Assembly (NCBI RefSeq): GCF_021249405.1
Contig: NZ_CP089593.1
Coordinates: forward strand, 1-64,000
Reading direction: 5' to 3'
DNA: 64,000 nucleotides
Source: Halobacterium zhouii
GTDB taxonomy: Archaea; Halobacteriota; Halobacteria; Halobacteriales; Halobacteriaceae
The notes beneath the pieces were generated by a model. It did not search any database. It was not told the origin of the DNA and saw only the letters and a program-made list of their open reading frames with translations. Positions within the stretch are counted from its first letter, which is position 1. The number at the start of each line of letters is the position of its first letter. The position numbers were made by a program, and so were the translations under genes. Positions 1 through 8,140 of the stretch are shown one piece after another.

Positions 1-61
1 GCACACGGAGCCGAGTCGCCAACCGACCGATTCTTGACCGGTGGGCGGCTACGCTGACCCA

Positions 62-1066
62 ATGGACGAGCCGCTGTGGACCGACTCGCACGCACCGGCG
101 CTCGCGGACCTCCCGCAGGCCGACGTGCGCGAACGCCTCCAGGACGCCGTCGACGAACCCGTGAACCTCGTGTTGCACGGGCCAGAGGGCGCGGGGAAGA
201 CGGCGGCGGTGCGGGCGCTCGCCGAGGCGGCCCACGAGGACCCGGAGAACGACCTCGTGGAGTTGAACGTCAAGGACTTCTTCGGGATGACGAAAAAGGA
301 GATCAGCGAGGACCCCCGGTTCGCGTCGTTCATCGACTCGAAGCGCCGCCGGAACTCCTCGAAGGCCGACCTCGTCAACCACGTGCTCAAGGAGACCGCG
401 AGCTACCCGCCGGTGTCCGGGAGCTACAACACCATCCTGCTGGACAACGCGGAGGCCATCCGCGAGGACTTCCAGCAGGCGCTGCGCCGCGTGATGGAGC
501 GCCACCACGAGGCCACGCAGTTCATCATCGCCACCCGGCAACCCACGAAACTCATCCCGCCGATTCGCTCGCGCTGTTTCCCGGTTCCTGTTCCCGCGCC
601 CGACGACGACGCCGTCATCGACGTGCTCCGCAACATCGTCGAGGCGGAGGGCGTCGAGCACGACGACGAGGGCTTGGAGTTCGTCGCCGGGTTCGCGGAG
701 GGGAACCTCCGGAAGGCGATTCTGGGCGCCCAGACCACCGCCGAGCAGGAGGGCGAGGTGACGATGAGCGCGGCCTACGAGGCCCTCCAGGAGGTGCGCT
801 CGAAGGACGAGATCGAGTCGATGCTGGACGACGCGGAGGCTGGCGAGTTCACGGACGCCCGGAAGACCCTCGACGACCTGCTCGTGGACGAGGGGATGGA
901 CGGCGAGGAGGTGCTCCGGGAGATTCTGCGCGTCGGTCGCGCCCGGTACTCTGGAGACGACCTCGCGCGCCTCCACCAGCTCGTCGGCGACGTGGAGTTC
1001 GACGTGACGCAGGGCAACAGCGACCGGATTCAGGTCGGGCGACTGCTCGCGGAACTCGGCCGGTAG
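62..1066 (+). CDS. rfcC: Replication factor C small-subunit paralog (clamp loader)
   Basis: 334-residue AAA+ ATPase of the clamp-loader family, which opens and loads the PCNA sliding clamp at primer-template junctions. A P-loop (GPEGAGKT) lies near residue 40. The Walker B region reads ILLDNAE, so the usual DEAD-type acidic box is degenerate. An RSRC motif near residue 175 is the RFC SRC signature that carries the arginine finger. The C-terminal helical collar is intact. The ATG at 62 is preferred over an upstream in-frame GTG at 41 because family similarity starts at MDEPLW. A second, canonical small subunit lies at 28160-29131. The degenerate box suggests this paralog is a specialised subunit; that is inference. 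Confidence 0.88.
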   Translation: MDEPLWTDSHAPALADLPQADVRERLQDAVDEPVNLVLHGPEGAGKTAAVRALAEAAHEDPENDLVELNVKDFFGMTKKEISEDPRFASFIDSKRRRNSSKADLVNHVLKETASYPPVSGSYNTILLDNAEAIREDFQQALRRVMERHHEATQFIIATRQPTKLIPPIRSRCFPVPVPAPDDDAVIDVLRNIVEAEGVEHDDEGLEFVAGFAEGNLRKAILGAQTTAEQEGEVTMSAAYEALQEVRSKDEIESMLDDAEAGEFTDARKTLDDLLVDEGMDGEEVLREILRVGRARYSGDDLARLHQLVGDVEFDVTQGNSDRIQVGRLLAELGR

Positions 1067-1686
1067 CTGTTCTCCTCGGTCCAGTTTCGGTAGGCGTAGT
1101 AAAGCGTCGGCAGGCCGAGCGGGAGCGATAGTACGCCGAACGCGCCCGCGGCCAGGGTCGCGTGGTCGACGTCAGTTCTCGTGAGCAGGTACGCGCCGAC
1201 CCCGAACGCGGCGACGGCGTACGAGAGGTTGCTCCACGCGGGGATGTACGACGAGCAGTAGCCCCAGCAGACGAGCGTGTAGGATGGCGCGTTCCACGAC
1301 GCCGGATAGAGTTTCGGCCAGAGGAACCGGCAGTACGTCGTGAGCGCGAGCATCAGACCGGCGGGTAGCCCGACCAGCCACGCCCGCGGCCCTGCACTGG
1401 TCCGCGGTTCTAACCGCCGGTAGGCGGCGAGCAGCGCGAAGGGCAGGCCGAACACCCACAGCCAGATGCCGAGTGTGTACGTCACGGGCCAGTGTTCGAT
1501 GCTCGGCTGCGTGATCGGCAGGCGGAGCGACGCGGGGAGCGTCGCCCACGGGAACGACGGGTCGGGAATGGGGTTCGTGACGAACGCGAACAGTCCGAGT
1601 ACGGTACCCGCGACGAGCGCGTAGACGCCCGCGTCGGCAGCACGGTCGAGTCGGCGGGGAAGCGACGAAGCTTGCGACTGAGACAT
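1030..1686 (-). CDS. Uncharacterised multi-pass membrane protein
   Basis: 218-residue hydrophobic protein with about five or six predicted membrane segments, for example residues 20-40, 70-90, 105-125, 160-180 and 185-205. A Trp/Tyr/Pro-rich loop (SWNAPSYT, CWGYCSSY) lies between segments. The ATG at 1686 is preferred; upstream in-frame codons lack hydrophobic or family-like content. Its 3' end overlaps the 3' end of rfcC by 37 bases in convergent arrangement. I do not recognise a functional family. Confidence 0.6.
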   Translation of the reverse strand: MSQSQASSLPRRLDRAADAGVYALVAGTVLGLFAFVTNPIPDPSFPWATLPASLRLPITQPSIEHWPVTYTLGIWLWVFGLPFALLAAYRRLEPRTSAGPRAWLVGLPAGLMLALTTYCRFLWPKLYPASWNAPSYTLVCWGYCSSYIPAWSNLSYAVAAFGVGAYLLTRTDVDHATLAAGAFGVLSLPLGLPTLYYAYRNWTEENSYRPSSASSRPT

Positions 1687-1800
1687 ACGTGCACGTACAC
1701 AGCCATCGTTGAATGCGATTTCCCCTTCGAACGACAAGTTAGCGGGCCGGGAAGCGAACGAACTGGTGGTTCGAACCCGCCCGAACCTCGTTCTCCGAAC

Positions 1801-2778
1801 TCACGCGAGCACGAGCACGTACCGCGTGAGCGACCGGTGGACACGACGCTCGAATCGCGTTTCGACGGTCCAGCCAGCCTCAGTCGCTTCGTCGCGCCAG
1901 TCGCGGTCCGCGACGAGCACGCAGCGGTCGCCGACGCGGCGGGCTTCCGCGAGTGCGCCGCCGACGAGGTCCGCGAGGTCGTGGGTCTCGATTTTCGACT
2001 GCCGGCCGTACGGCGCGTCGAAGACCACCGCGTCGATGGTGTCGTCGCGGAGCGGCAGGCGGGTGCCATCCGCCCGCGCCACGTCGAATCCGTCAGCAGC
2101 GAACGCTTCGCGGAAGTGCGCGAGGTTCTGACGGGCGCCCCGCACCATCTTCGCCTGGGCGTCCGTGCCGAGCGGTCGCGCGCCCAGCAGGCCAGCCTCG
2201 ATGAGCACGCCGCCGGTGCCACACATCGGGTCGAGCACGCGGTCGCCAGGTTCGACGCGGGCGAGGTTGCAGACCGCTCTGGCGAGCAGCGGGTCCATGC
2301 TCCCCGGCTGGAAAAAGGGGCGGTCGGTGGGCTTGCGGTCGCCGTAGTCGCGGACGGACTCGGCGGCGAGCCAGGAGAGGTAACAGGAGTCTCCCGAGAA
2401 GGTGGCCCGCAGTTCGTAGTCGGGGTTGTCGAGGTCCACTGTGAATCCGTGGTCGACGAGCACCGAGCCGAGTTCGCGTTCGGCCTGCTGAGTGTCCAGG
2501 CCCACCGTCTTCCGGACGTCGCGGGCGCGGACGGCGACGGAGCCGTTGCGGTCGAAGTCGACGGTTTCGAGCGCGGCGACCGAGTCCCCGACCGTGGCAG
2601 CTACGTCCGCGACGTACCCGCCGGCGCGGTGGACGTACGCGAGACCGGCGAACCGCTCCTCGTCGAGGGTGTCCGCGAGCGCGAGACCGGGGGCGACGAC
2701 GCGGACGTTCTCGGCGGCGGCGCCGGCTTCCGCGGCGGCGAACGCGTCGTCGTCGCCGCCGAGTTCGAGGACGTACAC
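1801..2778 (-). CDS. Trm11/TrmG10-type tRNA guanine-N2 methyltransferase
   Basis: 325-residue SAM-dependent enzyme of the archaeal Trm11/Trm-G10 family, which methylates the exocyclic amine of G10 in tRNA. The N-terminal half fits a THUMP-type RNA-binding region. The C-terminal Rossmann domain has motif I DPMCGTGGVLIEAG near residue 200 and the catalytic DAPYGR motif near residue 275, the D/N-PPY-type motif of N2-methyltransferases. The GTG at 2778 is chosen because VYVLELGG matches the family N-terminus; codons upstream to 2907 are Arg/Ser-rich and not family-like. Substrate position is assigned by family only. Confidence 0.85.
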   Translation of the reverse strand: MYVLELGGDDDAFAAAEAGAAAENVRVVAPGLALADTLDEERFAGLAYVHRAGGYVADVAATVGDSVAALETVDFDRNGSVAVRARDVRKTVGLDTQQAERELGSVLVDHGFTVDLDNPDYELRATFSGDSCYLSWLAAESVRDYGDRKPTDRPFFQPGSMDPLLARAVCNLARVEPGDRVLDPMCGTGGVLIEAGLLGARPLGTDAQAKMVRGARQNLAHFREAFAADGFDVARADGTRLPLRDDTIDAVVFDAPYGRQSKIETHDLADLVGGALAEARRVGDRCVLVADRDWRDEATEAGWTVETRFERRVHRSLTRYVLVLA

Positions 2779-2907
2779 ACCCCGACTGGGGCGCCGCCGC
2801 CAATCAGCGTACCGATGGCGGGACGACGACCAGTCGCTCACTGCCGACCGCTCCCGTGCGTCCACTACTCCGCAGGGTACTTGAGGCACCACGGGCCGGA
2901 CCACCAA

Positions 2908-2919
2908 GGTTTATAAACC
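2908..2919 (+). promoter_or_regulatory. Palindromic TATA box of the tbp gene
   Basis: GGTTTATAAACC is a perfect 12-base palindrome centred about 31 bases before the tbp start, the right spacing for a leaderless haloarchaeal transcript. It is followed by an inverted repeat, CTTAAA (2919-2924) and TTTAAG (2932-2937), between the TATA box and the ATG, which resembles an operator. Autoregulation by TBP is a plausible inference, not shown. Confidence 0.7.
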
Positions 2920-2943
2920 TTAAATACGACGTTTAAGTCGTAC

Positions 2944-3504
2944 ATGACCGACCCCAAGGAAACCATCAACATTGAAAACGTGGTCGCGTCGACGGGCATC
3001 GGGCAGGAACTCGACCTGCAGAGCGTCGCGATGGACCTCGAGGGGGCCGACTACGACCCCGAGCAGTTCCCGGGCCTCGTCTACCGAACTCAGGACCCGA
3101 AGAGCGCCGCGCTCATCTTCCGCTCCGGGAAGATCGTCTGCACCGGCGCGAAGTCCACGGACGACGTCCACGAGTCCCTGCGCATCGTCTTCGACAAGCT
3201 CCGAGAGCTCAACATCCAGGTCGAAGACGACCCCGAAATCGTCGTCCAGAACATCGTCACGAGCGCGGACCTCGGCCGCCAGCTCAACCTCAACGCCATC
3301 GCCATCGGCCTCGGCCTCGAGAACATCGAATACGAACCCGAGCAGTTCCCGGGTCTCGTCTACCGCCTCGACGAGCCCGAGGTCGTCGCGCTCCTGTTCG
3401 GCTCCGGAAAACTCGTCATCACTGGCGGCAAGCAGCCCGTCGACGCCGAGCACGCCGTCGACAAGATCGTCTCCCGACTCGAAGACCTCGGCCTGCTCGA
3501 ATAA
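2944..3504 (+). CDS. tbp: TATA-box-binding protein
   Basis: 186-residue archaeal TBP made of two direct TBP repeats (about residues 8-95 and 99-186). Each repeat carries the YDPEQFPGLVYR / YEPEQFPGLVYR signature followed by a strand-forming FxSGK motif. It binds promoter TATA boxes and recruits TFB and RNA polymerase. The gene has its own strong palindromic TATA box. Haloarchaea usually carry several TBP paralogs; whether this is the TbpE-type housekeeping copy cannot be decided here. Confidence 0.97.
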   Translation: MTDPKETINIENVVASTGIGQELDLQSVAMDLEGADYDPEQFPGLVYRTQDPKSAALIFRSGKIVCTGAKSTDDVHESLRIVFDKLRELNIQVEDDPEIVVQNIVTSADLGRQLNLNAIAIGLGLENIEYEPEQFPGLVYRLDEPEVVALLFGSGKLVITGGKQPVDAEHAVDKIVSRLEDLGLLE

Positions 3505-3524
3505 GCGCCCACGCTCTTTCGACT

Positions 3525-3941
3525 GTGTCTGCCACCACTCTCTCGCTCCCGCACTTGCTCGAACTCCAGTCGCTGTTCGTCCTCCAGATCGAACCAGGGG
3601 CCGGCACGCTCACGCAGTTCCTCGGCACGCTCGTCGCCGGCTGGCTCCTGTTTTCCTTTACCGCGCACGTCGCCGCGACGTACGTCCTCGGGGACGTCCC
3701 GTGGAAGCGCGCGTTCGTCGTCGGCGTCGTCCCCGCCATCGTCACTGTCGCGCTCGTCCGCTACAACCCGCTGGTCATCATTGCGGTCGGCCTGCTCGCG
3801 GACTTCGCCGCCGTCCACGTCGTCTACCACCTGAAGTACCGCACGGCTGGACTCGTCGTCGTGATGCACTACGTCGTCTCGCTCGCGCTCGTGTTGCTCG
3901 CCGCGAACCTACTCGCGTTGCTCTCCACCGCGCCGGTGTAG
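3525..3941 (+). CDS. Small membrane protein
   Basis: 138 residues with about four hydrophobic segments (roughly 28-50, 62-78, 80-100 and 108-132) and almost no soluble domain. The likely start is GTG at 3525, 20 bases after the tbp stop, so it could be co-transcribed with tbp. I do not recognise a named function. Confidence 0.55.
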   Translation: MSATTLSLPHLLELQSLFVLQIEPGAGTLTQFLGTLVAGWLLFSFTAHVAATYVLGDVPWKRAFVVGVVPAIVTVALVRYNPLVIIAVGLLADFAAVHVVYHLKYRTAGLVVVMHYVVSLALVLLAANLLALLSTAPV

Positions 3942-4049
3942 GCCGACCACGGCCGACACTAGCCGGGACAGAAGACTGGTCTACCGCCGGTTTCGCAGAC
4001 CGCGAGAACGCCCGCGCCGCTTTTGGTCGCTCCGCGTCCACGCCTGCAC

Positions 4050-4406
4050 ATGAACGACTACCAGCGGCAAGCCATCCGCGGGAGCGTCGTGACGCTCCTC
4101 GCGGCCGCGCTCGCCTACGCGGCGTCGTTCGTTCCCCGCTCGACGCAGGACGTCGCGGCGGTACTCGCCATCGCCGCCGTCGTCCTCCTCGCCGTCTACT
4201 ACCTCTTCAACCGCCTGTCCGCCATTGCCGGCGCGTGGGCGGTGCCCGCGGTCGCCGCCGTCCTCGCGGTCGCGAGCGCGACCGCACGCGACCTTCGGAT
4301 GACGGCGCTCGCACTCGCGTCGCTCGGCGTCGTCGGCCTCGTCACGTATCCGGTGACCGCGCGCGCTGCCGCGTGGGGCGAACGCGTCGGCGAGAGACTC
4401 GACTGA
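4050..4406 (+). CDS. Small membrane protein
   Basis: 118 residues, starting MNDYQRQAIR and followed by four short Ala/Val/Leu-rich membrane segments; the C-terminus is a charged tail (ERVGERLD). The ATG at 4050 is chosen because the upstream in-frame GTG adds a non-hydrophobic Pro/Arg stretch. No family-specific motif seen. It converges on hisG. Confidence 0.55.
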   Translation: MNDYQRQAIRGSVVTLLAAALAYAASFVPRSTQDVAAVLAIAAVVLLAVYYLFNRLSAIAGAWAVPAVAAVLAVASATARDLRMTALALASLGVVGLVTYPVTARAAAWGERVGERLD

Positions 4407-4451
4407 CTGCGCTACGGGCGTCGGCGGACGGCTCTGCGAACGTCGGCGGGG

Positions 4452-5300
4452 CTACTCCACGAGGCGCTCTATCTCGGTCACGAGAATCCCCGACGCGCCC
4501 ACTCGCTTCAGTTCGTCGACCGTCTCGAAGACGTCCCGCTCAGCCACGACCGCGTGCACCGCCACCATCCCCGGTTCGTCCACGTCCAGCACCGTCGGAC
4601 CGCCCAGTCCCGGAATCACGTCCTCGACCGCGTCGAGTTCGTCCTCCGGAGCGTTCAACATCAGGTAGCGCTTCCCCTCCGCGGACAGCACCGACCGGAG
4701 CGCCGTCACCACTTGCCCGACCTTCTCGTCGCCACGCACGTCCTCGCGGGCGAACAGCCGCGCCGAACTCGACAGCACCTCGTCGACGACGGCGAGTCGA
4801 TTCACCCGCAGCGTCGTCCCCGTCGACGTGATGTCCACGATGGCGTCTGCCATCTCCACGTGCGGCGTGAGTTCGGTCGCGCCCGTCACCTCCACGACCT
4901 CCGGGTCGACGCCGAGGTCATCGAAGTAGTTCCGCGTGATCCGCGGGAACTCCGTCGCGACGGTCTTTCCGGCGAGATCCGCGGGGTTCGTGATGTCCCC
5001 GTCCTCCGGCGCCGCGAGCACGAGTCGGCACTTGCCGAACTCCAGATCCAGTACGCTCCCGACGTTCTCCACGCCGGATTCCTGGTGCTGGTCGAAGCCC
5101 GTGATGCCCACGTCCGCCGCGCCGTCGCTCACGTACTCCGGGATGTCGGCGGCGCGCGCGAACAACACCGTGATGTCGGGGTCGACGGTGTTCGCGTACA
5201 ACTGACGGTCCGCGCCGTTCTCCACGCCCAGTCCTGCCCTGTCCAGCAGTTCGAGGGCTGGCTCGTGGAGTCGGCCCTTGTTCGGCACGGCAATTCTCAT
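4452..5300 (-). CDS. hisG: ATP phosphoribosyltransferase (histidine biosynthesis)
   Basis: 282 residues, catalysing the first step of histidine synthesis (ATP + PRPP to phosphoribosyl-ATP). The N-terminus [21 protein letters not shown] is the HisG signature, and [11 protein letters not shown] near residue 160 is the phosphate-binding loop. The length fits the long HisG form with a C-terminal PII-like domain that binds histidine for feedback inhibition (about residues 205-282). The start at 5300 matches the conserved MRIAVPNKG. No other his genes are adjacent, as is common in haloarchaea. Confidence 0.95.
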   Translation of the reverse strand: MRIAVPNKGRLHEPALELLDRAGLGVENGADRQLYANTVDPDITVLFARAADIPEYVSDGAADVGITGFDQHQESGVENVGSVLDLEFGKCRLVLAAPEDGDITNPADLAGKTVATEFPRITRNYFDDLGVDPEVVEVTGATELTPHVEMADAIVDITSTGTTLRVNRLAVVDEVLSSSARLFAREDVRGDEKVGQVVTALRSVLSAEGKRYLMLNAPEDELDAVEDVIPGLGGPTVLDVDEPGMVAVHAVVAERDVFETVDELKRVGASGILVTEIERLVE

Positions 5301-5667
5301 ACCGAGTGTGTTCGTGGGGTGACCGGAACTAGGTTTTCCTTCGCGGACTGGATTTGTTTGGGTGGTCGATTCCGTCGACATCGTTGACGACAACGCCCGA
5401 AAGCCCTCGGTGCGCTCGCGCACGCTCCGCGACATATCGCTCGTTTCACTCGCGATAGTGGTCGCGGACGCGCACACGGTCGCTTCGCTCCCGCGAGCGG
5501 GCGGTCGGCGTTGCCGACCGCCACATTCCGTGGCGGCTTCGCTGCCACGCGCATCTCGCCCTTTCAATCCGCCAGGCTACCGGCTGACGAGGTGGGCGAA
5601 AAGCAGTGACTGCTTCGTCGGCAGAAACGAGCGGTGGTCGGTGGCGTTTGCAGTCTCCATCTCGGGT
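5301..5667. other. Intergenic region with short GC-rich inverted repeats
   Basis: About 370 bases between hisG and nmd3. It holds several small hairpins such as GGCGGTCGGC near 5510 facing GCCGACCGCC, and stretches alternating CGCTCGC and CACTCGC. A fragment CGCCCTTTCAATCC near 5560 partly resembles the CCCTTTCAGTCC box of the repeat family at 19.7 and 22.9 kb. I see no supported coding sequence. Confidence 0.4.
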
Positions 5668-5677
5668 GACTTAACAA
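5668..5677 (+). promoter_or_regulatory. TATA-like box of nmd3-taw2
   Basis: CTTAACAACG lies 25-32 bases before the ATG at 5700, the spacing expected for a leaderless transcript. It would drive the overlapping nmd3-taw2 pair. Confidence 0.4.
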
Positions 5678-5699
5678 CGCTCGCGGCTTACGAGGGGAC

Positions 5700-6800
5700 A
5701 TGACTGAGGCAGGCACGACGTTCTGTCCGCGCTGCGGCGACGCCATCGATGCGGAGAGCGACGGCGTTAATCGGCGCGAGCAGTCGCTGTGCGACGCCTG
5801 CTACTTCTCGGACTTCGACCTCGTGGACGCGCCCGAGCGCATCGAGGTCCGGGTGTGCGCGCGCTGCGGGGCGGTCCACCGCGGGAATCGCTGGGTGGAC
5901 GTGGACGCCGAGGACTACACGGACGTCGCCGTCGACGTGACGAGCGAGGCGCTCGGCGTGCACGTCGCCGCGGAGGACGTCGACTGGCACGTGCGCCCGG
6001 AGCAACTCGACCAGAACACGATTCGGATGCACTGCACGTTCACGGGCGTCGTGCGCGGGACCGTCCAGACCGAGGAGGTGGCGGTGCCCGTGAAGATCAG
6101 CCGGCAGACGTGCACTCGCTGTGGCCGGATCGCGGGCGACTACTACGCGTCGACGGTGCAGGTGCGGGCGGACGGCCGGGATCCCGGGAGCGAGGAGACC
6201 GAACGCGCCACGGAACTCGCCCACCGAATCGTCTCCGAGATGGAGGACACGGGCGACCGGAACGCGTTCGTCACCGAGATATCGGAGGCCGAGTCGGGAA
6301 TCGACATCAAACTCTCGACGAACAAGATCGGACTCAAACTCGCCAGGAAGCTCGTCGAGGAGTTCGGCGGCGGGTTCGAGGACCACGAGACGCTCGTCAC
6401 GGAGGACGAGGACGGCAACGAGGTGTACCGCGTGACGTTCATCGTCCGTCTTCCGGAGTTCCGACCCGGTGACGTCGTCGACCTCCGCGACGACGACCAG
6501 GGTCCGGTGCTCGTGCGCTCGAACCACGGCAACCTGAAGGGCGTCAGGCTCGCCACGGGTGACTCCTACGAGGCGAGTTACGAGGAGGCCGACAGCCCGC
6601 CGGGCCGGAAACTCGGCACGCACGAGGACGCCGAGGACGTCACCGTCGTCACCGTCGAGGACGAGAACTCCATCCAGGTGCTCGACCCGGAGACCTACGA
6701 GGCCAAGACCGTGCCGCGGCCGGACTACGTGGACGCCGACGCCGACACCGTGCCTGCGCTGAAATCCCGCGCTGGACTCCACGTGCTCCCCGATGCGTAG
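5700..6800 (+). CDS. nmd3: NMD3-family ribosome-associated protein
   Basis: 366 residues. The N-terminal zinc-binding half carries four Cys pairs (CPRCGD, CDACY, CARCGA, CTRCGR), the hallmark of NMD3, which in eukaryotes is the 60S export adaptor. In archaea a large-subunit maturation role is presumed. The middle (FVTEISEAESGIDIKLS, then LARKLVEEFGGGF) matches the archaeal NMD3 core, and the C-terminal third resembles the eIF5A-like/OB domains (FRPGDVVDLRDDD). It overlaps taw2 by 8 bases, indicating translational coupling between ribosome and tRNA maturation genes. Confidence 0.88.
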   Translation: MTEAGTTFCPRCGDAIDAESDGVNRREQSLCDACYFSDFDLVDAPERIEVRVCARCGAVHRGNRWVDVDAEDYTDVAVDVTSEALGVHVAAEDVDWHVRPEQLDQNTIRMHCTFTGVVRGTVQTEEVAVPVKISRQTCTRCGRIAGDYYASTVQVRADGRDPGSEETERATELAHRIVSEMEDTGDRNAFVTEISEAESGIDIKLSTNKIGLKLARKLVEEFGGGFEDHETLVTEDEDGNEVYRVTFIVRLPEFRPGDVVDLRDDDQGPVLVRSNHGNLKGVRLATGDSYEASYEEADSPPGRKLGTHEDAEDVTVVTVEDENSIQVLDPETYEAKTVPRPDYVDADADTVPALKSRAGLHVLPDA

Positions 6801-7842
6801 GCTCGCCGCGGTCGTCGGGAAGGCCGACGCGGAGGCCCGCATCGACGCGCTCGAGGCGGAGGGCGTCTACGACGACGACCGGAAGGTCCGGGAGCGCGAC
6901 GACGAGACAGTCGAGTTGCCGGTCACCGGGGAACCCACCGAGACGGCCGTCCGCGGACTCGTCGAGCAGGAGAATCCGAACCTCCGCGCCCCCGACCTCG
7001 ACGCTCGCTTGCGCGAGCAGGGGTGGACCGACGCGGAAGTCGAGCGCGCACCGTCCTCGTGGGCGGTCGTCGGCAGCGTGATTCTCGCGGACTTCATGGA
7101 CTGTCCGCGCCCCGCAGAGGTCGGCGAGTCGCTCCTCGCGGTGCACCGCGAGGCCGACACGGTGCTCGACCGCGGCGGCGTCGCCGGCGAGCACCGCCAG
7201 CCCGACACCTCGGTGGTCGCGGGCGCCGGCGAGACCGAAACGGTCCACACCGAGCACGGCACGAAGTACGCACTCGACCTCTCGCAAGTGATGTTCGCGC
7301 CCGGCAACCAGGCCGAGCGCGCCCGTATGGGCGATACCGTGGCCGACGGCGAGCGCGTTCTCGACATGTTCGCGGGCATCGGCTACTTCGCGCTCCCGAT
7401 GGCGCGCGCCGGAGCGGACGTGACCGCCGTCGAGCGCAACCCCGAGGCCTTCCGCTACCTCGCAGAGAACGCCCAACTCAACGGCGTGAGCGACCGCGTG
7501 AGCTGCGTGCTCGGCGACTGCCGGGAAGTCGACGCGGACGCCGAGCGCGTCGTGATGGGCTACTACGACGCGCTCGGCGGCGGCCCGGTGGGCGAGGCGT
7601 CCGCTGACGATTCGCCGGACGACCCGGGCTACCTCGATGCCGCGCTCGCCAACCTCGTTTCCGGTGGTGTGCTCCACGTCCACAGCGCGGTGCCCGAACC
7701 CGAACTCTGGGAGCGCCCCGAGTCGGCGCTCCGCGAGGGCTGTGAGCGCGCCGGTCGCGACCTCACCGTCGAGGCCCGCCGGCGCGTCAAGTCCCACAGC
7801 GAGGGCGTCTGGCACGTCGTGCTGGACGCGAGAGTCGACTGA
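6793..7842 (+). CDS. taw2: Taw2/TYW2-type tRNA-Phe wyosine-pathway transferase
   Basis: 349 residues of the Trm5/TYW2 superfamily. The C-terminal Rossmann fold has LDMFAGIGYFALPMARAG (motif I) and an acidic motif II (VERNPEAF). Two features favour the aminocarboxypropyltransferase Taw2 over the m1G37 methylase Trm5: VMFAPGNQAER instead of the Trm5 YFSPRL-type motif, and RVVMGYYDAL instead of N-L-P. Taw2 transfers the 3-amino-3-carboxypropyl group of SAM to 4-demethylwyosine at position 37 of tRNA-Phe. Translationally coupled to nmd3. Confidence 0.82.
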   Translation: MRRLAAVVGKADAEARIDALEAEGVYDDDRKVRERDDETVELPVTGEPTETAVRGLVEQENPNLRAPDLDARLREQGWTDAEVERAPSSWAVVGSVILADFMDCPRPAEVGESLLAVHREADTVLDRGGVAGEHRQPDTSVVAGAGETETVHTEHGTKYALDLSQVMFAPGNQAERARMGDTVADGERVLDMFAGIGYFALPMARAGADVTAVERNPEAFRYLAENAQLNGVSDRVSCVLGDCREVDADAERVVMGYYDALGGGPVGEASADDSPDDPGYLDAALANLVSGGVLHVHSAVPEPELWERPESALREGCERAGRDLTVEARRRVKSHSEGVWHVVLDARVD

Positions 7843-7854
7843 CCGCGAAGCCAC

Positions 7855-7960
7855 TGGACGCACCGGGCCTCACCGGTCACTGGACTCATCGGTCACCGGG
7901 CCCCCACCGGTCACCGAACTCATTGGACGCACCGGTCACCGGACCCACTGGGACCACCGG
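7855..7960 (+). repeat. Degenerate short tandem repeat
   Basis: Four to five imperfect copies, spaced about 20-25 bases, of a unit resembling CACCGGTCACCGGACTCAT, immediately downstream of the taw2 stop. The palindromic core ACCGGT recurs. It is not a CRISPR array because the units are contiguous and there are no spacers. Confidence 0.6.
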
Positions 7961-7994
7961 TACGATTTTGTTGCTTCCCGTACAGAACACGGCC

Positions 7995-8078
7995 ATGACG
8001 CGGAAACAGGTGCTCGCGGTGTTCCTGACGCTGCTGATGTTCGGGTCGTCGGTCGTGTACACCATCTCGATCCTGTGA
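7995..8078 (+). CDS. 27-residue single-pass membrane miniprotein
   Basis: A short ORF, MTRKQVLAVFLTLL at its start, made of a positively charged N-terminus and one hydrophobic helix through residue 27. It sits in the gap between taw2 and the XPD-like helicase gene. Its composition (basic cap, Leu/Val/Phe core, Ser-Ser-Val-Val-Tyr) is what a genuine small membrane protein would show and is unlike the Arg-rich shadow ORFs here. No function can be assigned. Confidence 0.45.
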   Translation: MTRKQVLAVFLTLLMFGSSVVYTISIL

Positions 8079-8140
8079 ACATCGAGTGGCGCGTGTGCTT
8101 CCGGCGTCCAGCAGTCCCCCCGCGACCCGCTGGTGGCGTG

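Noticed and set aside
1764..1792. tRNA 3'-end-like sequence GGTGGTTCGAACCCGCC
   Set aside because: A T-arm can be drawn but there is no matching acceptor stem, D-arm or anticodon arm upstream; at most a fragment, so no tRNA called.
7855..7960. CRISPR-like repeat array
   Set aside because: Units are contiguous and degenerate, with no unique spacers and no cas genes in the window.
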